NCBI RefSeq assembly: GCF_020921035.1
Contig: NC_063155.1
Coordinates: 29,939,294 to 30,003,293, forward strand
Length of the DNA stretch: 64,000 bases
Reading direction: 5' to 3'
From: Rhodamnia argentea
Taxonomy: Eukaryota; Streptophyta; Magnoliopsida; Myrtales; Myrtaceae
Position numbers and translations under genes: made by a program. The notes under the pieces are model-generated. The model did not search any database and was not told the DNA's origin. It worked only from the letters and a program-made list of their open reading frames with translations. This document shows, piece by piece, positions 12,481 through 23,900 of this stretch (positions are counted from its first letter, which is position 1; each line of letters begins with the position of its first letter).

Positions 12481-13945
12481 GTAATGCCATTGCATAAGTA
12501 TATCTATGACCCTATTGCTCGAGATATAATTCACAATGGTGCCACGTTTCAGGTAAGTCTGATTCTTTTAAATCCGTGTCATTTGCCAATTTCATGTCTG
12601 TTTCGTTTTCGGGCTGTTGAAGCATGAGTTTCACCCTTCTTGCTTCAAATTGTGAGCTTTCTTTGAAAATTAATATTCTGGTTGAATGTTATGATTTAAC
12701 ATACGTCAAAATCCTTAATCCGAGATGTGAAATGTTCTTTTTATTCAAGTGCCTAAGATTCTCTGGAAGGAAGTTTAGATGGGACAGAGAAGCAACAATT
12801 GGTTTGATGACAGTTCTTCTTTTAAATCTTTGAGGATAAATGCTACTTTCAAGTAAAAAATTGTTCGATGCCTTACATGCACTTAACATATACAGTGTAG
12901 TAATCTGCATCAACTTTCCGGAAAAAAGGGAACAGAACCTTAAAGGACATTAGGAACAGAGGAGTTCCGTTGCTTGATTAGAGTGTGGAATTCACATGCT
13001 AATTCACTCCTAGTCTTGCTGTGGTCCCTGTCAATGAACTTCAGTTTTCTTGTGTTGGTTAGACGTGTTTGAGGCTTGTCTTTGTGTTGATTGGAGGCTT
13101 GTTATTTGGTTGCTAAGCATGTCATATTATGAGGGAAGACTTGATTGCGCATTTCTTTGGAGTTCTCTTGTTTACTATTTAGGTGGTTTAGATTTTTTTG
13201 GTATTCCACTGATGAAAGAATCATTAACTCCACCAGATTGCCTGGTAAATGATGTCTATAGAATTCGCTTTCTATGATTATTGAGTAAAGAGAAGATATT
13301 CTGCTTTTTGCTTATGGCAACAGGAAAATCATTCTCGTTTTTCTAACTACCCCACGGAAGTTTTAAAACTACGCTTGTGCTAAGTTTCTGGTGTCATGAA
13401 TCTTTCTTGTCTGCCAATATTCTAAATATCTTAAAATCTAGTATGTAGTGGCCTGTATAGACCAATTTCAGGCTAAATTTTCTTGATGACAGATTGCAGG
13501 GTTAACTAACAATTCCTATTTTGCGGAGTCACATGAAGTACGTCACTGTGTTATGCAGCACAAAGAACTTGGCAAACTTGTCCTTGAAGTTGCAAAGGCC
13601 AGTGAAATTGGTTATTGGGTTTAATGGATCATGCTCTTATATTTGTTTCCTAATATTGTGTTTCCCTTTTGCGCTAGCGATCATGGTAGATAACTCTAAA
13701 TCTTGCAGAGGAGATTGGACGATATGCTACGTTGGTCTCACCGAGGACCATAAGGAATCTGCAGCAATGTTTGCATGTGGTCGGTGCACAATTAATTTCT
13801 CAACTGAGAGGATCTTGCTCTGTGGTTCGCAGACTGTGGCAACAAATAAATCAGGTACATGTGGTGCTATTATTACTGTTTTTAGCCTCTAGGTACAGTT
13901 TGTTGGTTCTTTTGAACAAGTTTTGCTGAATATGGTTGAATAAAA

Positions 13946-14000
13946 AAGTTGAGCTTCTGGACCCCAAAAAAAAAAAAAAATTAAGTTGAGCTTCTGGGCC
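13946..14000 (+). repeat. Poly(A) micro-insertion with 18-bp flanking repeats
   Basis: In intron 7 of TPST copy 1, AAGTTGAGCTTCTGGACC (13946-13963) and a one-mismatch copy (13983-14000) flank 19 bp made of CC, fifteen A and TT. Copy 2 has the word once at the same place (about 23936-23953) with no A-run. This matches an insertion with target-site duplication. Confidence 0.75.
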
Positions 14001-14534
14001 AAATTTGCTGGTCAATTTATTTTCTTCTTCTCTGCTACCCTTCTTCCTTAGCTACTTCACACCAGTTGAATCTGTAATAGTCCACCATACCCCAACAGAT
14101 GCTGAAGATGCATCGTTGCCGTATTTTATGTGATATTGTAGTTTTAACTTGAACAGTTACCATAGAACTAGCTTCTCAGAATTCTTGTGTTTCTCTGTTG
14201 AACTGCAAGTTCATGGTAAAGGAGGATTCCTTGTCCTTCAGTTTGCTTTGCCATGCTTCAATGGCCTTTTCATCTCTTTGAGTTCCATAAGAACAAGATA
14301 TAAGGGTTTATCATCATTCCCTTGCCTGTAAGTTATGTACATCTGTTGCAGAACAGAGCTCCTTGTCAGACAGCGAACCTGATGACGAATACTGTCAGGT
14401 AGATAGCAGCAGAGTGTGTGCTTTTTGCTGAATGTAAGATTTCCTGAATCGATGCTAATAACTGACTTTCCTTGTATCCTCATTGTTTTCTACTGCCTTT
14501 TTTGCAGAATGAAACTTTGGAATTGCTGAAGGTA

Positions 14535-14627
14535 AACAATGAAGCAAGTAATTTCCTTACCAAAAAAAAAAAAACAATGAAGCAAGTAATCTTTACCAAA
14601 AAAAAAAAAAAACAATGAAGCAAGTAA
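14535..14627 (+). repeat. Two 20-bp poly(A) inserts with three copies of an 18-bp word in exon 9
   Basis: AACAATGAAGCAAGTAAT occurs at 14535-14552 and 14573-14590, and its first 17 bases at 14611-14627. The 20-bp spacers are TTCCTTACC plus A's (14553-14572) and CTTTACC plus A's (14591-14610). Copy 2 has a single AACAATGAAGCAAGTAA at its exon 9 (about 24496-24512). The unit therefore arose by insertion with target duplication, followed by a second insertion or a tandem copy of the 38-bp unit. Confidence 0.8.
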
Positions 14628-15810
14628 AGAAAACATAGGGCATGTTTTGCATGTTGTATCTTGTACCGTGTGAGGAAATTACATCTTGGATAAGTAAGTT
14701 CATGGTAGATCTCGTATCTTTCGGGTGACAATGGAAGAACTTATGGAATCTTATCAGAGCTGCCTGTCTACTCGGAGGAAGTCCAAGTCTCTCCACGGCA
14801 TCTCTTTCTGGAAGAGAATCTCCCCTGCGAATTTTACGAAAGAGGTGCGGTCAAATTTACGTTTTTGCTTCTTGAAAGTAGCGATGCTAATTTTTATTTA
14901 CTGATTTACATACTTCTTATCCCAGATACAATAAATTTTGGGTTTGCTGAAAATTCTGTCAAAAGAAAGATATAAGAAATTGTACTATCTACATGAAAAC
15001 AACAGGAGGTTCGAATTTTACCCCCGTGCTTCCATTTCTCACCTACCAAGTTGTCTAGAATTGACCTGTCCATTATGTAGATAAAACTTTCACTCAGTAT
15101 CGTTGCTCCATAATTGCTCCTGTTATATCTGGTTGTTATAATAAATGTTGAATACAGGGTATCTGTCACAATTTTAACCTCTGCTCCTAAATAATATTTG
15201 AAGTATCTTGCATTTATTAGTCTAATTCTTCTAGCTCACTTTTTTTGAATAAAGCTAAATGCCGGCTTTGTCCTGCATGACATCTTTACTCTGCTTGGTA
15301 GTTTATTCGAAAGAGTTCCACCTGTCCAACCCGGTTGCTCTCTGTTCTTCCTTTCGTAAACATTTCCACGTATTTCCTGCTAATTTTAGGACACTTTGAA
15401 TCTGCAGTTGCATCGTCAGGTCGGTGAAGTGGTTCTTCAGGAGATAAAATCACTGAATAATCTTGATTTGGAGCTCTATGGGTATGCTAAGGATATTTTT
15501 GCTCAGCGACGTGGACGGACCATCCAGAAGTCCACTGTCACAGTTTAGTATTCAGCCTCATGCTGCCATAAGAAGGGGGATATTTGATTAAATTTCGTTA
15601 ACCAATCCTACTACTGATAAGCACAACTGAGTGAGTAATGTTCCACCATTTTATTTTGCAGGAGAAATAGAGAAAATGATAACCAGTTCATATGGCACTT
15701 CACAGTGGATTCGCGTTTTCTTGTTCTTGCCCATCATATTGCTCCCGGTATTCTTCATCCTTTTTGTAAATGCAAGGAGAAGGACATCAAAAGTGAAGAT
15801 ACAAATGTAA

Positions 15811-16870
15811 TTGCTTCTCGAAAATTAAAGTCTATCTAGGTGGTAGAAAGAGATTGATTTTGATATGGCGACAATGTGCTACATTATGACAAGTCTCCAC
15901 TCTGAAAGGGAAAAAAAACAAAAGATGTTAACTTGCTTTATCTTTCTGATAGAAGAGGGTCTTTTTATTCCTATTTCTAAATGTAGCCTTCACGTGGTTG
16001 TTCATTTTGTTTGTTAACCCCCCTTTCAGGTTGTATTTCTAAATATTTTTTGGCTGGTGAAAACGTGTTTGATCATAGGGTGTCCGTTTTCCTTGAGAAA
16101 TTTCATTGACTAAGACCTTGCAATTCGGTAGTCAGATTGATGATACTCCATAGGTCGTATGTTCAAATTTAGACACACTTATAAAAATAAATACCATGTA
16201 GAAGTGTTTTTTTAATCAAACTAAGAAGTATATCCTTTATAATAGGACTATAAATTTTGTTTACTTTGTTCTAACCTTTTTTTTTTTCGCCGGGGGGGGG
16301 CGTTGGTGTTTGTTTGTTCTGATGATAGTGTATCATTTTGCTTGTATAAATTGTACTTTTCAATCTAATTTTTTTACTGCGACACTGCACAAACACAATT
16401 GCTCCATCTAATCAAGGCTCCCCCATTGGATTAACAAGGCCTATTCCTCAGGTTTTCTCCTCAGCGAAGATGATTCAGACCGCCATAATTTCATTTCTTT
16501 TGAAACATTTACCAAGCACGAAGAACAATCCGAACGGAATTGAAAATGGAATAAATAAGTTAGGCCTCAAATAGTTAAATTTGGTTCATCGTTGCATTGT
16601 GACAGCTATCCTACAAGACAGACATGGTGGCAACTGACAAGAACCAAACCAGGGGAAGCTTTGGATTTTCTTTGCCCGTTCAATTCGCGTATGAAAGCTC
16701 TTGCCTTTCATTTTGGTGGGAGCGACCTTTTCCCATATCGACTAATGCATCGAAACCTTTTGTTTTGAGAAAAAGGTGGGGTGGATTATCCGATGGGTGT
16801 TATTAAAGACGGTTCTAAATTCAAAAATGGACTTTGGCACTGATCTAACACACATTGGAATTAGAAACAT
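15811..16870. other. 3' flank of TPST copy 1 and an orphan 5' segment
   Basis: No coding sequence. 15811-16560 matches the DNA after copy 2 (25681-27396), without the SINE that interrupts the latter. 16590-16870 matches 27430-27720, which leads directly into exon 1 of copy 3, and weakly matches the leader intron of copy 2 (20640-20870). Here no TPST exon follows, so this is a stranded upstream piece of a lost or never-copied gene. Confidence 0.65.
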
Positions 16871-18826
16871 AGGAATAACAACCTGGGATCGACATCGTAC
16901 CTTTTTCTCTTGCCACAACCAACATAGTAAACCACTAAACATTAGATGATGGCCAACACGGTTCATGTAGATATAGATAGACATGGGCAGATGAAGGCAC
17001 CCTACAATTTGACACGAGCCGTTTGAGCCTAGTTTGCGGTCCGAGAGAGTCAAGAGACGGAGAGAGTGGTTCGTTTGATGAGAAATAGAAAGGAACATCG
17101 GAATTTCATGGTTCGATATTCTAATGTCCTAGGGGGTCCGTCCCATGTCATCTGAACCCCCAAAAAAGCAAAGCAAAAATGTGTGGGGCTAACTTGGATA
17201 GCACGCTATAAGTTTCTCTTCTCAATGCCCTCGATATTAGTTTTGCCAACATATTGATTTATCATACTATATATATAGCTAAGAGATATACAACTAACTA
17301 AGCTCATACCCAAAATTCCCTCTATCAAATGCGTTGGCTGTAATGTGAACGCTCTCATTGTATTAGCCGCTAACCGAGGGAGGGACCTGAAAATATTTAG
17401 AAGGAATGGGATGAGCAACACAATCCAGTGAGTAATACATCTCTTCTAAGCAAATCGAACATTCACCACGCACATTTAGACACAAAATCATAACTCATTT
17501 ACACCAAATCCAGGATGTAACAAACTTGCAAGATCAAAATGAGTTGTCTATATCAGTTCAACAAAACTACAATCATAGGAGAAATGTCATTTTGAACACT
17601 CATATCAAAACATGATCCAATCCATCGATCAATCTCATTAAATCACACGTCAATGGTCTATTCTATTGACCAATCTTGTGCTCAAGTCTCCAATCGTGAT
17701 CACACATAACTTTCGTGACAAACACGACCAAGTTCCTCCATTGGGTAGGTCTCCACTTATATTGCCGATGGTTGGCCCACAAGGAAATCCTAAAATTAGT
17801 ATGCATACATATAAACCCCTCAACGAGTTTACAGAGATATTGAACATAATCCATCAACCTATCTCCAATAATCCACAACAAAAATCAGAAACCCTCTCAA
17901 TACTCGGGTTTAATAACCAAAAATCACATAACTTTTCATGATCCAATATATATAAACGTACCTTTCATAAACCACTTTCACAAATCATAAACTTTTCGTG
18001 ATCCTTTCATAAAAGGTTTCGCAATCCAATTATAGGCAATCAACTCAAACTGTAATCAACGAATACTTGTTCCATTTCAAATTAACACAACGGTAATAAA
18101 TGCTCGATCCAAATTTTATGCCATAAGCATGACATGTCATAAACTCATGACAATGCATATCTTGGGAAGTTGCTTATGTGTATGCCAATGCTTAGCTGTG
18201 AAACTCTAAAGTTAAGCATGTTTACGGATAAGCCTTACTAGGATGGGAACATAGGAGTTTGTTGCTAAGCATTTGACCAAATATGATTGTCCAGTTCCTA
18301 TAGAACCTATCACTAAAGTACCCCTAAAGGGGGATAGGGTTAAGCAGAGCGAAAAAGATTTTTCATGAGATGTGAAATGAAAATTATTAGCCTCACATGA
18401 GATTGTGAATAAGTGACTATCCAATAATGAGTAAGGAATATCCGCCTTTCTGCTAAACAGAATATATTGAACTCATAATTCATTGGATATTTTTTATGAA
18501 TGTCAACTAAGTATCGTAAGTAAATTACTCCCGATTGTTCAATCATTTAATAATCAGTCATTCTTTTTCAAATGATCACTATGAGTAACTCCTAGTAAAG
18601 CTCACACCTCTACACCAAAGGACACAATTGTGAGGCTCGATATGGAACGGGCTAAAATGAATAATACCTTGAGTGAGTTAATTCAGGGATATCACACTTT
18701 CTATTTCTAGATTTTCAAGTCAACGGTGAACTGAGAACCGGGAGTGGGGCTCCCAGTGGTGCCTCGGAATTGTATATGAAAAGGTTATACCAATAAATGA
18801 GTGGGCCCTCCAACTGTTATTGGCAC
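16871..18826. other. Non-duplicated block between the two TPST units
   Basis: This ~2 kb stretch has no match in either duplicated unit. It holds the ycf2 fragment at 18240-18555. I see no other gene. The AT-rich text with many short imperfect repeats (for example two versions of a CATAAACTTTTCGTGATCC-like word near 17930-18010) looks like decayed transposon or organelle-derived DNA. Confidence 0.5.
18240..18555 (-). pseudogene. ycf2: Plastid ycf2 fragment in the nucleus (NUPT)
   Basis: The minus-strand translation gives [35 protein letters not shown], then after a frame change [20 protein letters not shown] and [23 protein letters not shown]. This is the stretch of chloroplast Ycf2 that leads into its ATPase-like P-loop (GSIGTGRSYLVK in typical plastid copies). 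The copy carries several substitutions and at least one frameshift, and both ends stop abruptly, so it is an old, non-functional insertion. Transfer through mitochondrial DNA is possible too. Confidence 0.88.
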
Positions 18827-19149
18827 TATAAAGAGCATTATCGATGGTTGCCTTGAATAGTTCATTTATTATGTATAGTTAAAGTCGAAATTGAGAGAAT
18901 ATTTACTCTTAAGCCCGTCACATGGCACTCAATTTTATTTTTATGGCATAATTATACGACATAGCCCATACTCGATCGATGAGTATTAGTTTCGTTATTT
19001 GTTATCCTCAAACTTATATCGCTTATTATTATAATTATACTTGACGAGTCCTAACCCCCTATAAATAGATCGACTATTTGAAATATGCATGGTACATTTC
19101 GTTTAATTTTATTTTCTTATTTTGAAATTCACTCATTTCAAATATAGCT

Positions 19150-20119
19150 CACATCATTTGAAGCAATTTTTTTTAGCAAAAAATAAAAATGAAAACAAAC
19201 TTTTCCAAAACTCATTTGATTTAAATCCAAGATATCGTTAGAAAGGAAAATCGGATAACAAGAGATAATTAAGCTCATGATTTCTTATTTACCATTATAT
19301 TGTTTGAATGGTGGTCAATAACATAAATAACAAGGATATATATTTCTAGTAATTTGAAATAGATTGAATATTTTGTTGAAATCTATACTTATATTTATAA
19401 TTTCTTGAATCAGCAATTAGGTTCAAGCATGAGGGATCATAGCTCATCTCCTCTTCTCTACTGATAGCCTTCATTTAGGGTCCTCACAAACGAAGACATA
19501 CTCCGGAATTGCTATTTCATGGAAACTGAAACTTTTTTTTTTTTTGGCGATCAAGGCCCTTATTGTGTTCATCGTCGTAATAGTGAGAAGAAAGGATCTT
19601 ATAATTTTTGCGATTATAGGAAGAAATTATACATTAAACATTGGAATTAATAATATTCAACAATACAAATTCTGATCTAACTTCAAATAGAAAATTTTGT
19701 TTTGGCATGGATACACGTAAAAAAAAAATTATTTACAAACATATTTCCACGTAAAACGCATGTCATACAATTAATAAGAAATATTTAACTTTTTGAAACG
19801 TCAGTTATATATGAGATGAGAAAATTTATGCATGTGAAACGGTCTTATTAACCAGTGTCTTAAATTACTTGTTAAATAAATTTGCTATGTTCTTAATTGG
19901 TTACTTTATCGGGCAGTTTAACAAAATCCTGTTAAAATTTGCAATTTAATTTTGGTTTAACTGGTCGACAACGGCGCGCATGTCATTCCATTTTAGTATT
20001 TTACCAATATGTCCCTCTTCTCCTTCCGACACTCGAATAATTTATTTAAAAGATTAAAAAAAAAAAAACACAGACAGCGACACATTCCACTCACTGTTGC
20101 GATCGTCGTCAAAAGCATT
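19150..20119. other. AT-rich DNA upstream of TPST copy 2
   Basis: No gene seen. The stretch contains A- and T-runs (for example 19530-19541 and 20055-20068) and is probably the distal promoter region of copy 2. Confidence 0.45.
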
Positions 20120-20143
20120 TCACTTCTTCCATCGAATCGCTGA

Positions 20144-20183
<40 letters not shown>

Positions 20184-20993
20184 TATCGGTTTCGACGGCT
20201 CTATCCCATTTTCCCTTTTGCGCTTCGCTCCGAGGTCTTCTGAGGTCGCTCGCTATGGCGAGGGCAATTCTGTAGATTTTCCTGCGTCAATCCCTTGCTT
20301 GGATGCCGAGAAAATCACTGGTAATTGTGAAAGTGGTGGTGGGACACCGGTTATTGTGAGACTTGTCTGGTGGAGCAGCAACAGAGATCGAGGGAATTTA
20401 TGAGCACGAGACTTCGGTAGTCGTCTGTACACAGGGTAGGTCCACTTTGTTTTGTTTCTTTGTTCCGTCTCTGAGTTTTAGTCTTATTAATTTTCTTTTT
20501 ATGCCACTCCACATTTCGACATCATCGCCATGCTTCGGATTTTAGCTTGTCTCCAAATTCCGTGATCAGGGTTTCCTTCCAATAAGAAAAGAAGGCCCTC
20601 TTTATTGGTATGTCGATTGTGGTTCGGAGGCAGGCGATTTTTTTCTTTTTTGTCCGTTCAATTCGTTTAAGAAAGCTCGTGCCTTTCGTTTTAGCTCGAG
20701 TTTTTTCTGTTTGAGAAGGTTGCATGGATTATCTGATGAGTTTTTTTAAATGGGAAAAGAAATGTGTTATTGAGTTGCTCCTAGGTGCTAGCTAGACAAT
20801 GTTAAATTGGTAATGGACCACGACATTGATCTAATAGATTTGAAGTAAAAGCAAAGGAAGAAGGTGTAGCGTTTCAGTTCAATTTTTTAGAATGGTATGG
20901 TTTTTATGGTTTAGTTGAAGAGACTTATGAGAACTTGTTTGTCAATGTTTTGCCAGACTTCGTTCTAGCAGTTGTTGGAGTAGGAAGAGGGTG
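20120..20993 (+). promoter_or_regulatory. Probable 5' leader exon and leader intron of TPST copy 2
   Basis: A (CT)n tract at about 20151-20178 of the kind common in plant leaders is followed by GC-richer DNA. A plausible donor lies at 20436 (CAGG|GTAGGT) and an acceptor at 20970-20971 (TTCTAGCAG), 22 bases before the ATG at 20994. The same acceptor context precedes exon 1 in copy 1 (CTAGCAG near 10515) and copy 3 (GAGCAG near 27809). A first non-coding exon with a ~540-base leader intron is thus likely, but only transcript data would prove it. Confidence 0.5.
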
Positions 20994-23900
20994 ATGGATC
21001 CTACTCTAAGCCTGAGGCTTGTTATTTTGCTGATTCTTCTTGGATTGGGTAAGTGGGGGCAGATTCTGAATCCCATCTTCATTTTTCACAATCCTGAGCT
21101 TCTTTCCCACCTTGTTGTTTTGTGTTAAGCGAGAGTGATAAGAAGGGATGCTTTGTGCAATCCTTGAAGTCATGAGATTAAGTATGGAACTCCATTTACT
21201 GACTTGAAAATGAGTAGTCGCCTCGCCTCCCTCCTTTCCTGCTCAGTTGAGATACGATTCTATTGGAATCAGTGCTTTGTCATACATCATTCTATGAGGA
21301 TGAAGTTTGTGTGAGTGACCAGCTTGTTTGGGAAAACATTAGGGTTGACCACGAACATTTAACTTCTAAGCTTGGCTTTTAGCTGAATGAGGTTTTTAAC
21401 TTTCCCTGGTTTCTCTATCAGCTAATGCTTCTCCTCACGAAAGGGAATTTGGGTATTGTGAGAAGGTAGTGAAGAAGTGGGCTTCTTCTGCACCTAGTCT
21501 AGAAGTTAAAGAAAACAAGCACACCCTGCGAGATTTGCTGTTCTTTCTCCATATTCCAAGAACAGGAGGACGTACATACTTCCACTGGTAATTTAAATCT
21601 CTCTTGGTGCAGAGCACATAGTTGTATTTATTGGTGCATTCATTGAATGAGCCACCAGTGTGATTCCTTCTTGCTAAATCCGTACCTGCAGTTTCCTGAA
21701 AAAGTTGTATCCTAGTGCTCTGGAATGCCCTCGCTCTTATGATAAATTGAGGTTTGACCCCAGGTATGACCATTTTTTCCCCTTTTTGACATTTGTGTTG
21801 TACTTCATTTTTATGTTAACCCGATTCTCTACTACTGTGTAGCAAGCCAAAGTGCAGGTTGTTGGCCACTCATGATGACTATAGCATGATGTCAAAACTT
21901 CCCAAGGATAAAACATCAGTGGTGACCATACTAAGACACCCAGTAGATCGTGTTTTCAGTACATATGAATTCTCGGTGGAGGTAGCAGCTAGATTTTTGG
22001 TGCACCCTAATTTAACTTCTGCCACGAGAATGGTTGGGCGCTTGCGCTCCAAGAATAAAGGATTTGCAGTTAGTACACTGGATATATGGCCGTGGAAGTA
22101 TCTAGTTCCTTGGATGAGAGAAGACCTATTTGCAAGGGTAAACTTGTTATATTGCTTGATGTTCATATTTTCTCCATTTTTTTGGATATTTCTGGCCTAC
22201 TGATTTTTGTTGGAGACCTTTATTAACCTTAAGGCATGCTGCAAAGAATCAATCTGATGTATAGAGAGAAGGAAAGGTTCATAGTTGCTGTAGATGGAGA
22301 TGGATGATTCACTTGTTTGTCTAGTGGATTAAGTAATAATCTAAGCAGATCAATCTCCTGGGAAGGAGCAGCTGGGAATTTGGGGGGGGAAGGTTTATAG
22401 GAATCAATGCTTCTGTTCTATATGTGTTTATCAGCAACCTCTCTGTACAGAGAGATGCAAGAAGGCATAGTGGATCCAGGGACATCTACGGCAGTGACCC
22501 ATACAATATGGAGGATGTTGTAATGCCATTGCATAAGTATATCAACGACCCTATTGCTCGAGATATAATTCACAATGGTGTCACATTTCAGGTAAGTTGG
22601 ATTCTGTTAAATCTGTATTACTTGCCAAATTCATGTCTGTTTCGTTTTCAGGCTGTGAAGCATGAGTTTCGCCCTTATGCCTTCAAATTGTGAGCTTTCT
22701 TTGAAAAGTAATGTTCTGGCTAAATTTTAAGATGTAACATCGCTTAAAGGCCTTAATCTGAGATGTGAAATGGACTTTTTATTCAAGTGCCTAAGATTCT
22801 CTGGAAGGAAGTTTAGATGGGATAGAGAAGCAACCATTGGTTTGACGGCAGTTCTTCTGTTAAATCCTTGAGGATAAATGCTACTCTTGAGTAAAAATTT
22901 GTTAGATGCCTTACACGCACTTAAAATACAGTGTTCTAATTTTGAATCAACTTTCCTAAGTGGGGGGAACAGAACCTTAAAGAACAATAGGAACAGAGTA
23001 GTTCCTTTGCTTGATGGGAGTGTGGAATTCACAGGCTAATTCACAGAGCTAGTCTTGCAGTGGTACCTGTCAATGAACTTCAGTTTTCTTGTGTTGGTGT
23101 GACGTGTTTGAGGCCTTGTCTTTGCGTTGAAGAGGCTTGTTATTTGGTTGCTATTATGAGGGAAGAGTTTATAGATTCAGGTGGTTTAGATTCTTCAGTA
23201 TGCCACTGTGAAAGAATCATAAATCCACCAGATTGCCTGGTAAGTGATGTCTATGGAATTTTCTTTTGACGATGACTGAGTAAAGAGAAGGTATTCTGCA
23301 TTCTGCTTATGACAACTGAAAACTCATTCGCATTTTCTAACTGCCCCAAAAAAGTTTTAAATGTAAACTTGTGCTAAGTTTCAGGTTTCATGAATCTGTT
23401 TTGTCTGATAGGATCTATATATCTTAAAATCTAGTACCTAGTGGCTTAAATAGACCAATTCCAGGCTAAATTTTCTTGGTGACAGATTGCAGGGTTAACT
23501 AACAATTCCTATTTTGCGGAATCACATGAAGTACGTCACTGTGTTATGCTGCACAAAGAACTTGGTGAACTTGTCCTTGAAGTTGCAAAGGTCGGTAAAA
23601 TTGGTTTTGGGGTTTTAATGGATCAGGCTCTTATATTGTTTTCCTAATATTGTGTTGCCCTTTTGCGGTTGTGATCATGGTAGATAATTGTAAATCTTGC
23701 AGAGGAGATTGGATGATATGCTGTACGTTGGTCTCACTGAGGACCATAGGGAATCTGCAACAATGTTTGGAGATGTGGTCGGTGCACAAGTAATTTCTCA
23801 ATTGAGAGGATCTAGCTCTGGTGTGCAGACTGTGGCAACAAATAATTCAGGTACATGTGCTATTATTGCTGTTTCTAGCCTCTAGGTGCAGTTAGTTCTT

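Larger units (their letters stand above)
10528..15810 (+). pseudogene. TPST copy 1, degraded tyrosylprotein sulfotransferase
   Basis: All 12 exon equivalents of copies 2 and 3 can be found in order, but the gene is broken many times. The exon 2 acceptor is changed from AG to GG (10984-10985). A Trp codon became TGA at 11042-11044. The co-substrate loop reads RTGGTTYFR instead of RTGGRTYFH. Exon 5 carries a ~242-bp foreign insertion (12239-12480). Exon 7 has lost two bases near 13728 and two near 13774. Exon 9 carries poly(A)-containing insertions (14553-14610). The exon 10 acceptor is also GG (14723-14724). A one-base loss in exon 12 creates TAG at 15668-15670. The introns resemble copy 2 more than copy 3, so this is probably a relatively recent duplicate of copy 2 that lost function. 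Confidence 0.93.
8873..16870 (+). repeat. Duplicated unit A of the TPST cluster
   Basis: This ~8 kb block matches 18827-27720 in the same orientation. Shared parts are an upstream AT-rich stretch (8873-9080 with 18827-19030, then about 9300-9410 with 19050-19140), a whole TPST copy with introns, and ~1 kb of 3' flank up to about 16870 (matching to about 27720). Unit A ends where, in unit B, the next TPST copy would begin; instead it runs into unrelated DNA. Confidence 0.8.
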
